Notes: generated by a model not told the origin, from the sequence alone. 64,000 nucleotides of DNA from Heloderma charlesbogerti (GCA_026122225.1 JANEZZ010003061.1:4712001-4776000); one strand, 5' to 3'. Positions 43,496 through 54,434 are shown, counted from the first letter of the stretch. Numbers and translations: made by a program.

Positions 43496-44569
43496 CAAAA
43501 ATAATTCACACATCATACTATTGCAATTTTGATTTTTTTTTTTTTAAGCCAACAGCTTGGAAGGCAGAGCCAAATGTATTTTAAAAATTAATTGTAACAG
43601 TTGCCAGGAGCTAAATATGAAAACTACCTAAGCTGCTTAATTAACTTTGCGGCAAAATTACAACACATTGTTGTATCATGTGACTGCATTTTCAACTATT
43701 TATATACATTTAGGCAATGCAATTTAGTGGCAGCTATAAGCCCTCTGATGTGCATAGCTACAGTGTTCCAAGCATGGTTTTATACCTCCATGGGTGAAAT
43801 TCATTTGGTGCTGTTCTGTCCCTCTAATCTTTGTGTAAAATATGCAAGGCATATTGAGTACTGTATCTAGGCTTTATATCTGTGCTATCTTTGCTTCATG
43901 CTTAAATGTTTCATCAATTAATTCTAGCCTTTTGGAAGTTAATTACATGTAAATAAAGTTAGCATTATATTATCGGACATGTCCGTTTGTTACCATAACA
44001 ATGCATTTCAGAATGTTACTTGCTTATGGGTGTTTTTTTTAGAAATATCTGTTTTTCTTTAGACTGAATGAATACAATTGGTTTACTGGCCTTCAGAAGG
44101 CTTTTTCCACCCGTTTTATAAAACACAGCTACTGGACAGACACTTGGATTCCCAGCCTTCTCTCTAATTAACATATTTTAACTAGACTTGATTATATACC
44201 CTGTATAATCCTGCTTTATTAGATGTGAATGCACCAACAATAAATTATTTTTAAAGGGAGGGAGGAATTCTGCAAATATCCAGTTAATGCATTTTTAATC
44301 AGCTTGGTTTATCTCTGCAAAGTGGCTGGCATGCTTGTTTTTATCTTTTCCAGCCAGCACAGCAAAGAGTTTCATATGAATATAAAATATTTTCTTTACC
44401 GTGAAGAATGAATCTTGACCGACCTTTTACTTTTTCTCCTTACAGGGAATAAATATTGTGTAGCAGAAAATAAAAATCAAATATATATCTTTATTATGAT
44501 GGAGAAATATTTTGAAGCTCTATTTATGAAATGTTTTCTTTCTTGTAATGATACCATATCATGTAAGAT
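43496..44569. other. Repeat-poor, AT-rich intron stretch
   Basis: About 1 kb without any repeat that I recognise, in a window where most of the DNA is repeat. It holds TTAATTAATTCTAGCC, GTTAATTACATGTAAATAAA and GTTAATGCATTTTTAATCAG, which contain TAATTA-type homeodomain core sites. No exon with splice sites was found. It is a candidate for conserved non-coding sequence. Confidence 0.4.
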
Positions 44570-44681
44570 TGGTTAGACTATTGCAGTGTGGGGCTGTCCA
44601 TGAAAACTATTCAATATCTGCAGTTACTGCAAAGTGCCACTGCTGCTAACTGGGACTGATTATATGAATCTCAAAGGAGAG
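44570..44681 (+). mobile_element. LINE fragment, first half
   Basis: GGTTAGACTATTGCAGTGTG and GGGCTGTCCATGAAAACTAT, then CAGTTACTGCAAAGTGCCAC, read as a broken LINE reverse transcriptase tail. It continues at 44846 with CACTGGGTGCTGGTTCATTT and TATAAAGCCCTAAATGGG after the inserted SINE. Confidence 0.6.
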
Positions 44682-44845
44682 AAAGGGCTGGATGTGCCTA
44701 TCTCGGAAGCTAAGCAAGGTCAGCTCTGGTTACTTGGATGCGAGGCTACCTGGGAATTAGACTTTGTGCAATGAGCAGGGGGTTGGACTCGATGGCCTTG
44801 TAGGTGCCTTCCAACCTTCCTATGAGTCTATGAAGTCTATGAAGA
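44682..44845 (+). mobile_element. Candidate SINE with 5S rRNA-like head and CR1 tail
   Basis: At 44701-44760, TCTCGGAAGCTAAGCAAGGT, then TACTTGGATGCGAGGCTACC and TGGGAATTAG, match the internal control region and 3' part of vertebrate 5S rRNA (A box AAGCTAAGCAGGGTC). The text passes at about 44771 into GAGCAGGGGGTTGGACTCGA and TGGCCTTGTAGGTGCCTTCC, the CR1 3' tail, and ends in ATGAGTCTATGAAGTCTATG units. This head and tail match the known SINE3 design. The unit is inserted in a LINE that continues on both sides. Confidence 0.75.
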
Positions 44846-45000
44846 TACACTGGGTGCTGGTTCATTTCCAGGTAGAATTCATGGGGCTGGTGATTACCTA
44901 TAAAGCCCTAAATGGGTTGGGACATGGGTACCACATGACGCTGCCTGTGAGTTGTTCTCCCTCTTTCATAACACTCAAACCTCGGATCATCCAATGACGT
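44846..45000 (+). mobile_element. LINE fragment, second half
   Basis: It reads IHWVLVHFQVEFMGLVITYK and ALNGLGHGYHM on the plus strand, the typical end of a squamate LINE reverse transcriptase, and follows the interrupted first half at 44570-44681. Confidence 0.7.
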
Positions 45001-45900
45001 GGAATGGTGCTAATGATGAGTTTTTGTCTTTTTTGGCACTGCATCCCAAATACGATGCCTGCTATGGCTGAATGGCAATACTCACAATTCCAACATTTGT
45101 TAGGATCTAGGTTTGGCCCCACTGTTTTTACAGCTTCAGATTCTCCTTTACTGTTGGAAACACTTATTGAGGCTGATCAGCTATATCAACCCACAGTCCA
45201 TGTTTATAAATACTTATTGTCAGTAAATAAATATGATACACAGGGCCTTAAGCAGGAATGGAATAGGGAAATCGATCGTTCCATTTTGCCTCATCAATGA
45301 ATCACTGCTTTAGCATCTGTATCTGAAGCCTCTATGGATCTCAGGTTAAGTCTTATTCAGCAAAAACTCTTGTTCCATATCTATTGGACACCACAACATC
45401 TCTTCAATAAGGGTTTCTCTAAGTCAGCTAATTACATAAGAAGAACCATGCTGAATTGCTGGAGGTGTAATAGTGCTAATGCTTCTCTTAATCATATGCT
45501 TTGGCAATAGTTGCTTCTTTGGGGGGAGGAGGTGATTATATGGATAAACTTTGTATTGGAACATTCTTTAATATTTACTAATGTACATGTTTTTGTAAAT
45601 TATCTACCTGCTTCCTGGAAGTCAACACATGATCAGCGTAAATGAATTCTCTGTGCGCTTTTGGCAGCTTAAAGTCTGCTATTACAACATTGAAAGGATA
45701 AATCCTCGCCTCCTGTAAGGCAATGGACTGAGGACTTAATATAGTTTTCAACATTTGAACAGGTGGTATATAGGCACCACTCGCAAACAGATACGTATAT
45801 GGATATTTGGTCTGCCTTTGTTGAAATTTATGAATCTCTTTTATTTTTTAGAAAGTGGTATTTTCATATACATTTTCACACACACACTTTGTGTGTGTGT
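45001..45900 (+). mobile_element. L1 LINE, ORF2 C-terminal part, decayed
   Basis: The plus strand gives, with breaks, KQEWNREIDRSI, then QKLLFHIYWTPQHLFNKGFS, then LNCWRCNSANASLNHMLW, then EEVIIWINFVLEHS. These are the blocks after the reverse transcriptase of L1-type ORF2, including the WRC motif and the H...HMLW part. Stops and shifts are frequent. The copy is split by the BovB at 45901-49140 and its A-rich 3' end continues at 49141-49300. Confidence 0.8.
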
Positions 45901-48900
45901 GTGTTGTTGTTGTTGTTGTTGTTCAGTCGTTCAGTCGTGTCCGACTCTTCGTGACCCCATGGACCATAGCACGCCAGGCCTTCCTGTCCTGTGCTCTCTC
46001 CCGGAGCGTGCTCAAGTTCATATTCATTGCATCCGTGATGCTATCTAGCCATCTCATCCTCTGCCGTCCCCTTCTCCTTTTGCCTTCAGTCTTTCCCAGC
46101 TTCAGGGTCTTTTCCAGGGAGTTTTCTCTTCGCATTAGGTGGCCAAAATATTGGAGCTTCAGCTTCATTATCTGTCCTTCCAATGAGCAGTCAGGGTTGA
46201 TTTCCTTTAGGATGGACTGATTTGACCTCCTTGCAGTCCAGGGGACTTGTAAGAGTCTTCTCCAGCACCACAGTTCGAAAGCATCAATTCTTCGGCGCTC
46301 AGCCTTCCTTATAGTCCAGCTCTCACAGCCATACATTACTACTGGGAAAACCATAGCTTTGATTAGACGGACCTTTGTCGGCAAGGTGATGTCTCTGCTT
46401 CTTACTATGCTGTCTAGGTTGGCCATAGCTTTCCTCCTGAGGAGCAAGCGTCTTTTAATTTCATGGCTACAGTCACTGTCTGTGGTGATCTTGGAGCCCA
46501 AGAAAGTAAAATCTGTCACTGCTTCCATTTCTTCCCCTTCTATATGCCAGGAAGTGATAGGGCCAGATGACATGATCTTAGTTTTTTTAATGTTGAGTTT
46601 CAAACCAGCTTTTGCACTCTCCTCTTTCACCCTCAACAAGAGGCTCTTTAGATCCTCTTCACTTTCTGCCATTAGGGTAGTATCGTCTGCATATCGGAGG
46701 TTGTTGATAATTCTCCCGGCAATCTTAATTCCGACCTGTGATTCATCCAACCCGGCATTTCTCATGATGTACTCTGCATATAAGTTAAATCAGCAGGGTG
46801 ACAATATGCAGCCTTGTCGTACTCCTTTCCCAATTTTGAACCAATTGGTTGTTCCATGTCTGGTTCTTACTGTTGCTTCTTGACCCTCGTACAGGTTTCT
46901 CAGGAGACAGGTAAGGTGGTCTGGTACTCCCATCACTTTAAGAATTTGCCACAGTTTGTTGTGATCCACACAATCAAAGGCTTTAGTGTAGTCAATGAAG
47001 CAGAAATAGACGTTTTTCTGGAATTCTCTTGCTTTCTCCATGATCCAGCGAACATTGGTGATTTGATCTCTAGTTCCTCTGCCTCTTCGAAACCCAGCTT
47101 GTACTTCTGGTAGTTCTCGGTTTGCATACTGCTGAAGCCTAGCTTGTAGGATTTTGAGCATCACCTTGCTGGCATGTGAAATGAGCGCAATTGTGCGGTA
47201 GTTTGAACACTCTTTGGCGTTGCCCTTCTTTGGAATTGGAATGTAAACTGACCTTTTCCAGTCTTGTGGCCACTGTTGAGTGTTCCAGATTTGTTGGCAT
47301 ATTGAATGCAGCACTTTAACAGCATCATCTTTTAGGATTTTAAATAGCTCAGCTGGAATACTGTCATCTCCGCTAGCTTTGTTGTTACTAATGCTTCCTA
47401 AGGCCCACTTGACTTCACTCTCTAGGATGTCCGGCTCAAGTTCAGTGACCGCACTATCATGGCTATCAGGGACATTCAGATCTTTCCTGTATAGTTCTTC
47501 TGTGTATTCTTGCCACCTCTTCTTAATCTCATCTGCTTCTGTTAGGTCCCTGCCTTCTTTGTTCTTTATCATGCCCGTCTTTGCACAAAACGTTCCCTTG
47601 AGATCTCCAATTTTCTTGAAGAGATCTCTAGTCTTTCCCATTCTGTTGTTTTCCTCGATTTCTTTGCATTGTTCATTTAAGAAGGCCTTCTTGTCTCTCC
47701 TTGCTATTCTCTGGAACTCTGCATTCAGTTGGGTATATCTTCCCCTTTCTCCCTTGCTTTTCGCTTCCCTTCTTTCGTCAGCTACTTGTAAAGCCTCATC
47801 AGACAGCCACTTGGCTTTCTTGCATTTCTTTTTCTTTGGGACGGATTTCGTTGCTGCCTCCTGAACAATGTTACGGACCTCCGTCCATAGTTCCTCAGGC
47901 ACTCTGTCTATCAGGTCTAATCCCTGAAATCTATTCCTCACCTCCACTGTATATTCATCAGGGATATGATTTAGGTCATACCTGAACGGTTTAGTGGTTT
48001 TCCCGACGTTCTTCAATTTAAGCTGAAATTTTGCAAGAAGCAGCTCATGATCTGAGCCACAGTCAGCTCCAGGTCTTGTTTTTACTGACTGTATGGAGCT
48101 TCTTCATCTTTGGCTGCAAAGGACATAATCAATCTGATTTCGATATTGACCATCTGGTGATGTCCATGTGTAGAGTCGCCTCTTGTGCTGTTGGAAAAGA
48201 GTGTTTGCTATGATCAGCGTGTTCTCTTGGCAAAACTCTATTAGCTTTTGTGCTGCTTCATTTTGTACACCAAGGCCATGCCTGCCTGTTATCCCGGTGA
48301 TTTCTTGACTTCCTACTTTAGCATTCCAGTCCCCTATGATGAAGAGGACATCTTTTTTTGGTGTTAGTTCTAGAAGGTGTTGTAGGTCTTCATAGAACCG
48401 ATCAACCTCAGCTTCAGCTCAGCTATGCCTCAGTGGTTGGGGCATAGACTTGAATTACTGTGATGTTGAATGGTTTGCCTTGGATTCGTACTGAGATCAT
48501 TCTATCATTTTTAAGATTGTACCCCAGTACTGCTTTTCCCACCCTTTTGTTGACTATGAGTGCTACTCCATTTCTTCTAAGGGATTCTTGCCCACAATAG
48601 TAGATATGATGGTCACCTGAATTAAATTCGCCCATGCCTGTCCATTTTAGTTCGCTGATTTCCAAGATGTCGATGTTCTATCTTGCCATCTCATGTTTGA
48701 CCACCTCCAGCTTACCTTGATTCATTGATCTGACATTCCAGGTTCCTAAACAATATTGTTCTTTACAGCATCGGATTTTCTTTTCACCGCCAGACACATC
48801 CACAGCTGAGTGTCCTTTCGGCTTTGGCCCAGCCGCTTCACTCTTTCTGGCGCTACTTGGAAATACCCTCTGCTCTTCCCCAGTAGCATATTGGACACCT

Positions 48901-49140
48901 TCCGACCTGAGGGGCTCATCTTCCGGCGTCATCTCTTTTAGCCTTGTGATACGTTCCATGGGGTTTTCTTGGCAAGAATACTGGAGTGGGTTGCCATTTC
49001 CTTCTCCAGTGGACCACATTTTGTCAGAACTCTCTGCCATGACCTGTCCGTCTTGGGTATGACCTGCACGGCATAGCTTATGGCTTCACTGAGTTATGCA
49101 AGCCCCTTCGCCACAACAAGGCAGTGATCCATGAAGGGGT
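45901..49140 (-). mobile_element. BovB (RTE) LINE, near full length, disabled
   Basis: On the minus strand the element runs from about 49140 (GATCACTGCCTTGTTGTGGC) to the (AACAAC)n tail at 45901-45924. ORF: MAESSDKMWSTGEGNGNPLQ at 49040, then GTWNVRSMNQGKLEVVKHEM and endonuclease text to APTTEA. A stop at about 48678 and a frame change near 48420 interrupt it. From 48016 it is open to 46790 (GFRRGRGTRDQITNVRWIME and CFIDYTKAFDCVDHNKLWQ), where TTA has become TGA in the SPCLFNLY block. It then continues in the same frame to 45923, with YADD kept. So at least three lesions separate it from an intact ORF. TG-repeat flanks hide the target duplication. Confidence 0.95.
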
Positions 49141-49300
49141 GTGTGTGTATACATATATACATATACATTTCACATCTGTTAACTGACATTGATACATTGA
49201 ATCATATCTACATTTTTTCTCTTTCTCTTTTCTTGTATGGTTTTCATTTTGCTTTGTTCTCTTTAAATTCACAATAAAAAATAATTTAAAAAATGAAGTG
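49141..49300 (+). mobile_element. L1 LINE 3' end (after BovB)
   Basis: TTTTCTTGTATGGTTTTCAT, TGCTTTGTTCTCTTTAAATT and CACAATAAAAAATAATTTAA form an A-rich L1-type 3' end, continuing the L1 body that stops at 45900. A (TG)n/(TA)n tract at 49138-49172 adjoins the BovB boundary. Confidence 0.6.
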
Positions 49301-49329
49301 GAATTATTAATTATTAAAATAATTAATAA

Positions 49330-49480
49330 AAATAATTTAAAAATGAAGTGGAATAGTGGGAGATTCCAGAGAGATAAAAGGAAGTCCTTCTTCACACAAT
49401 ACATAAACTATGGAATTCACTACCCCAAGGGGCAGTGATGGCCACCAATTTAGAAGGCCTCTAGGGGGCATTTCAGAAAG
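49330..49480 (+). mobile_element. CR1/L2-like LINE 3' fragment
   Basis: AGAGAGATAAAAGGAAGTCC, TTCTTCACACAATACATAAA and CTATGGAATTCACTACCCCA match the 3' block at 15590-15660. It is a fragment with no frame. Confidence 0.6.
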
Positions 49481-49745
49481 CAGCCAAAGAGTCTGCAAGT
49501 ACGGAACAGGACAAAAATGGTAAAATAAAGAGTGCACCCACCACACCACCACTGCCCTCAGCCACCTCCTTACAGTAAGGCAAGCACTCAAGCCCTGTAC
49601 CCTGAGACATTTCTCCCAAAATCTCAACATCCCTACAAAAGGGGCAGAAAAATGACTGCCTCTTTTGAAGGGAAACAAAGAGGTTGTGAAAGGACAGGTG
49701 CAATTTTGGCACAGCACTACAAAATCCCTCCCAAAGAGTACTAAA

Positions 49746-49879
49746 GGGATGCAACCTTATGCATATTTAGACAGCAAAAAGTCCTATGACTCCCAGCATG
49801 CCCCAGCCAGCTTGGCTAGCTGGATAATGCTGGGCGTTGTAGGATTTCTGTCTGTCTAAACATGCATAGGGCTGCACCC
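49746..49879. mobile_element. TTAA-type short DNA element, 134 bp
   Basis: It starts GGGATGCAACCTTATGCAT after CTAAA and ends CATGCATAGGGCTGCACCC before TTAT. It has the single unit CCCAGCATGCCCCAGCCAGC of the family at 39077-39299. It lies 82 bp from the end of the large MTUS2 exon, inside the intron. Confidence 0.75.
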
Positions 49880-49961
49880 TTATGGTGGCTTTGCCACCCC
49901 AGGCATTCATGCACTTTTTACTGCACAGCAACAGCCAGCAGGATAATGATATGTGCCTTAC

Positions 49962-52259
49962 CTCCTGGAGAAACTTTTCACCCATTTGACCGAAAGGATG
50001 ACCCGAGGATTTAATGCCAGACACCACAAGTCCAGAACTGTAAATCCGAGGCTTCTGCAAGTCGGGTTTAAACTTGTCATAGAGCATGTTGCCTGGTTTA
50101 ATATCTCCATCATTTGAAGTCTTCTGTTCTGTTGCCATCGGCGCACTGCAAGCAGGAGGGACGTAGGGTAATCCAGCAGGGGCAAACGCATGGTCGAGCT
50201 GGCTTATTGCTTGGGGGTTTCTTCTGATGTAAGTGATTATTTTTGGCCTCACATGTTTGGGCTTGGGGATATCTGATTTTGTCTCCATCTTGTCTTCCAG
50301 CTGCTCAGTGCAATTGCTCTCTCCATCATCCGTGGCTGGATAGGAGCCCTTGGAATTTACGAGGATTGGTTTGGGAATGCCACTATTACAGGCAGTCTTG
50401 TTAGGCACTTTAGGGGATAGGCTGAGCAACTGCGCGCCATCCATGGGAGGGAGGACTGCGGACGAGGGCAGCTTGTCAACATGAAGCGCATAGAGATCCT
50501 TCAAACTGCTGTTTGATGTGGCAGCATGGCTATTAACGTTCACCGTCGCCACAGGGCGCAAAGGCATTGGGGCACATAAAAAGGTATCCATCCTTCCCGA
50601 TATTTTATAGCTCTCCAATGTGTCACCTGAAACCTGTTTCTTTGCAGTAACCATCTTCTTGCTCTGAATCGCAAAGCTTGTGGCCTCTAAATCACAGTCC
50701 TGGGTGTTAGAGGGATCATCTAACACATTTTCCCCACTAAGCGCTTTTGGATGTTCCAGATGATCAGAGGTGAGCGTTGTAGTATTTTCATTCTGCCCTT
50801 TGACTGGCAGCTGTTTACTTTCATGACTGTTCAAATGTTTGCTGTCTGGCAGATTGGTGTTCTGCATAAGAGGCATGTGCCCACCAACTGCTTGAATGCA
50901 ACTTGCATCAGCATTGTGTCGGGGCTTTTTTCTTGTAGGTGTCAGTTTGCCACTGTGCTTATCATCCTCAGCAAGAGGCAGTATGGAATCCACCTCATTT
51001 CCAGCGACACACTCCTCATTTGCTTGGTTTTTTGCTCTGCTGTCACTAGGATTACTTCCTGTTCCGAAACCTGGGGAGTTACTGCCACTTACCAGTCTGT
51101 CACTGGCAGAGTCAAACCCTTCATTTAAGTATGGGTCATTTCCTTTGCTACAAGGCTGTTGCAACTGGAGTAGTTTTGTGCTGTGTACTTCAGACCCACA
51201 GTTCTTTTTATTCTGCACTGCAATATTATTTTCCTCCGTCTGACATCTAAGAAATTCAACCAGCCCTGGTTGAATCCTGTCACTTTTTTGCTGACACACA
51301 CTTCTAGGCTGTGAAGATAGAGGACTTCTTGACTCCACCTTTCCTCTCTTATCACCCTGATGATCTAATTGTGCTTCTGATCTACACATTTCATTGGATT
51401 TAACAGTTAAATGTAAATCAACAGGAGCAGGGTGTGGAGAGCTTTGCTTATTGACGTTTGGGGCACTGTCCAACGCTGTCTGTGTTGCTGGGACATTTAT
51501 TTTGTTAGTTTCTGAGGTAGATGAATGTTTAGAATAACGCACAATATTTCCCTCCAAGGAGCTATCTATTGGATGAAACACCATGCCTAAAAAATGGTCT
51601 GCAGATGTTTTCTGAGATTTCTCAGTGTCTCCAATCAAATGATGTGAGGTGTCGATGGAATCCAGGGATGCAGAAAGCACGCGCTTACCAGATACGCGGC
51701 CAACAAATTCTTTTTCAAAAGCTTCTGTTTTAGCCATAAGTTTCCTTGATCTCCCCAAGGAAAGGCGTTTGATCCCTTCTGGCTCAATCCTTCGAGGTGT
51801 TTTCTCCTTTGAAACATGCTGAATTAGATCCGCGTCACTTTTAGAAAGGACCACTGAAAAAGTATCATTTGTATTAACTCTCAGATTGGACCAACTATGT
51901 CCCCGGCTAATAGGGACTAGCCTTGAAGTGTCCTTTATCCCATCAGTCCTATAATCCTTATATGATTCCCTGCTGGTGGTAGAAGGCAGCCTAAACTCTG
52001 ATAGACTGGTAGTACCCTGAAGTCTGTTCCTCTCTGAATTTAATTGCGTGATATTTTCTGGCCCAGCAGTGTCCAGGCATCTAGTATCCCCTGACAAATC
52101 ATTGGTCCTTATCTCCCCTCTAACCTCGGATGTGATTTGATTGGCATTTGTGTCTCCGACAGTCATCAAGTGTTCGTTGTTATTTTTCATCTCATTTCTG
52201 TTGCCCTGTAATAAATTGTAACATGACTTGTTTGGAACCAGCGGTATACTCATTTTCAT
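49962..52259 (-). CDS. MTUS2: MTUS2 large first coding exon, 766 codons
   Basis: This minus-strand exon encodes the disordered N-terminal part of the microtubule plus-end scaffold MTUS2/TIP150. The frame opens MKMSIPLVPNKSCYNLLQ. The likely start is 52259 or, by likeness to the family's MSVP-type start, 52253; an in-frame TGA lies two codons upstream. Human MTUS2 opens MSVPVAPKKSCY. It ends GEKFLQE before the donor GAG|GTAAGG in phase 0. Two S-x-I-P motifs, the EB1-binding signature, occur: SGIP at residues 626-629 and SDIP at 662-665, both followed by basic residues. The conserved block KHVRPKIITYIRRNPQ follows. The rest is serine-, asparagine- and lysine-rich without domains or membrane segments. 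The frame beyond 49962 is intron. Confidence 0.95.
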
Positions 52260-52485
52260 ATTTCAAGGTGCCGCTTCTTCCACGGCCCAAATGAAAGGCA
52301 AATCTTCTCCAACTACGTTAGCCACTCAGCATGCCTCTCTTAAGGGGATCCAAGCTCCAACCAGATCAGCAGAGAAATTCCTTTACAAACCACTCGAGCC
52401 TCTTGTCAGTCACATCCTTCTGGGATTTAATAAATGCAAAAGACATCCATTAGGATCCCTCTGGATGACAGATAGTCCATTGAAC
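52254..52485 (-). promoter_or_regulatory. MTUS2: 5' untranslated part of MTUS2 exon and its 3' splice site
   Basis: The minus strand reads TGTTTCTTCTCTTGCAG just above 52485, a strong polypyrimidine tract and AG acceptor. About 226 to 232 bases of leader follow to the start codon. The context is AAATATGA for the first ATG and AAAATGA for the second, each with A at -3. A stop in frame (TGA) lies just upstream. The acceptor means that at least one non-coding exon lies above 52486. Confidence 0.75.
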
Positions 52486-52504
52486 CTGCAAGAGAAGAAA
52501 CAGC

Positions 52505-52680
52505 ATTTGGGGTGGGTTAGGGTTTTTTAGAGCAGTGTTGTTTTGTTATACATATATATTGTTCAGTTGATTATGTAAATCTGTTATTAGTATTGTACGC
52601 CTCCTAGAGTGGCTGGGTAGCCAGCCAGATGGGCAGCTAATAAATCAAATAAATAATAAATAATAAATATCACATAAAAG
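52505..52680 (+). mobile_element. LINE 3' region with (AATAA)n tail
   Basis: TTTGGGGTGGGTTAGGGTTT, GCCTCCTAGAGTGGCTGGGT and AGCCAGCCAGATGGGCAGC repeat the LINE end at 14460-14600. The tail is ATAAATCAAATAAATAATAA. Confidence 0.65.
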
Positions 52681-52814
52681 AGCTACAGATCTGTAGTCAG
52701 AGCTCTGTATCCAACATGACACAACATCTATTGAATATTTTCCACCTCTACTTTTTCAACAACCAGCTTCTTTCAGAGATCCATGTGGAACCCATTTTTC
52801 TGTATAGGTTTACA

Positions 52815-53135
52815 TCAAGGGTGCACAACCTTTTTGGTCCCAAGAGCCACATCAGGCAGCGCCAGGAGAACACATGCATGTAAGCTCATACACACAAACA
52901 CACAAATACCCATAAACACACAACCCTGGGGATTCCCTTGCTAGCAATACAGAACAGATTCCCTTGCTAGTGGTAGCAAGGGAATTCCTCATCTCTAATC
53001 TCATCAGAGATCAGAGATCAGAGAAGAGTTTCCCTTGCTAGCACTCGTGTGGGAAACTCCAGGCAGTGCTGCTGCGGTGGCAGACACAGGGGATCAGAAA
53101 TGACTCCATGGTCTGCACATTCTGTACCCCTGGTT
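52815..53135. mobile_element. Charlie-like hAT fragment, probable
   Basis: AAGGGTGCACAACCTTTTTG near the left and TCTGTACCCCTGG near the right resemble the CAGGGGTG ends of the other Charlie-like copies. The middle contains two inverted CCCTTGCTAG blocks (52935-52985 and 53027-53045). Ends are mutated and no duplication was found. Confidence 0.4.
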
Positions 53136-53243
53136 TACAACATCATCCACTACCCCACCTCCAAATACCTGGCAAGTTTTATCTTTCAGCCTTGCAAAGC
53201 AAAAAGTCACTCAAGGGGCAGTGAACTGCAGTGGATCCATGCA

Positions 53244-53560
53244 CAAGTGTAGTGGCTAAGAGTGTGTGCTGTAACCCAGGGAAACTCCAATTCAAATCTT
53301 ACCTCAATCATCTACTTACTAGGTGGCCTTTGACAAACCTCTGCTCACTTTGCAACAGCCCCTCTCCCTCTATAATCTCGGGACGCTGCCAGGCATGATG
53401 ACTACATGTTACATCCGGGATCAGAGGCAGCATAAATCCAGTTGCTGAAGAACCTGTCCTGCTTGTGGGCTTCCCACAAGGTCTGGCTGACCACTGTGGG
53501 ATGCAGGACTAGGCAGGTTTTTGGACTGATCCAGAAGGGCTCTTCTTATGCTTTTATAAC
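53244..53560 (+). mobile_element. tRNA-derived SINE fragment and L2-like LINE tail
   Basis: TGTAGTGGCTAAGAGTGTG and AATTCAAATCTTACC are decayed boxes A and B. The second part (53418-53560), GGATCAGAGGCAGCATAAAT, GGCTGACCACTGTGGGATGC and GAAGGGCTCTTCTTATG, is the L2/CR1-type tail seen at 15740-15915. Confidence 0.6.
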
Positions 53561-54308
53561 ATGGGGATGCTAACACACCACCTTACAGAGTTGTTGTAAG
53601 GATTACTGAAATAATGTATGTGACTACCTATAGATATGTATGTGTGTGTACACACACGTGTGCTGTACACATACCAACATGGATAACAAATTCATGTTTG
53701 GCCAATGAATATACTCCCTAGTGAGTAAATGTAAGCACTTCTGGTTCAGCATATTCTACATCAGAACTTTAACATTTGGTTGACCCGCTTGATACAACTG
53801 AAGCAATATAAATATGCTTTATTCTTCAAAAGAAACTATAATTCCTCTGGTAGAACTGAAAATTACAGAGATGATTACATTATCTACTCTGTATGTAGTA
53901 GAGTGCAATCTTACTTTTGTGCCAGAATTTATTTTTTCATAATAGCTTTAATGCATTTAAAAATGTTTTTCATATGTTTTGCAGGGTAGATGCAATAAGG
54001 CCATGAGGAAAGAAATGTTTGCTGAGTACTACAGCTATCAGAGTTTTTTCCTCCAGTCCTTCAAATGTTCTGGGTGATTTATGTCTCATCACAAACGGCA
54101 ATAAATAGAACTTTTGTTCCTGTGCTTCTTTAAACAGATTGTGTAAACCAAAGAGTGACATTCCCTTCAGATATCCATTAAAAAAAATACTGTCAAATAA
54201 AGAGAATAAAGTTAATATTGAAAACATGTTCTTCTACAATTAGAGAAGGGGGAGGCCCAGATACAACCCAAAACTCAGCTATACCTCAGAATTCTCCACA
54301 CACACTCC
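53561..54308. other. Unassigned sequence upstream of MTUS2 coding region
   Basis: It includes a small (TG)n/(CA)n hairpin at about 53640-53665. No exon was recognised; a short non-coding MTUS2 5' exon could not be seen by eye. Confidence 0.4.
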
Positions 54309-54378
54309 ACCCTCACCTCACCTCACCTCACCTCACCTCACCTTCCCTTCCCTTCCCTTCCCTTCCCTTCCCTTCCCT
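54309..54378. repeat. (CTCAC)n then (CCTTC)n pentanucleotide arrays
   Basis: Six CTCAC units pass directly into about seven CCTTC units. Two neighbouring pentamer arrays of different motif suggest local slippage. Confidence 0.95.
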
Positions 54379-54431
54379 AAGCATTTGCACTTCTCTGAAG
54401 TTTGCGACGCAGTTCTCCAGTTAAAAAGATG

Positions 54432-54434
<3 letters not shown>

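Larger units (their letters stand above)
1..52485 (-). other. MTUS2: MTUS2 transcription unit, partial (three coding exons plus introns)
   Basis: Three minus-strand exons at 52485-49962, 34322-34082 and 12727-12521 share frame and splice phase and encode consecutive parts of one protein that I recognise as MTUS2 (TIP150/CAZIP). The introns are 15.6 kb and 21.4 kb, both GT-AG. The C-terminal coiled-coil exons are not seen and should lie below position 1; an acceptor directly upstream of the large exon shows that at least one further 5' exon lies above 52486, probably outside the window. MTUS2 is distinguished from its paralogue MTUS1 by the opening block (MSIPLVPNKSCY), the block around KIITYIRRNPQ and the [15 protein letters not shown] block, which I associate with MTUS2. 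This assignment is from memory of the family, not a search. Confidence 0.9.

Noticed and set aside
46359..47985. Long plus-strand frames of 174, 194 and 94 codons
   Set aside because: They are antisense shadows of the BovB reverse transcriptase on the minus strand.
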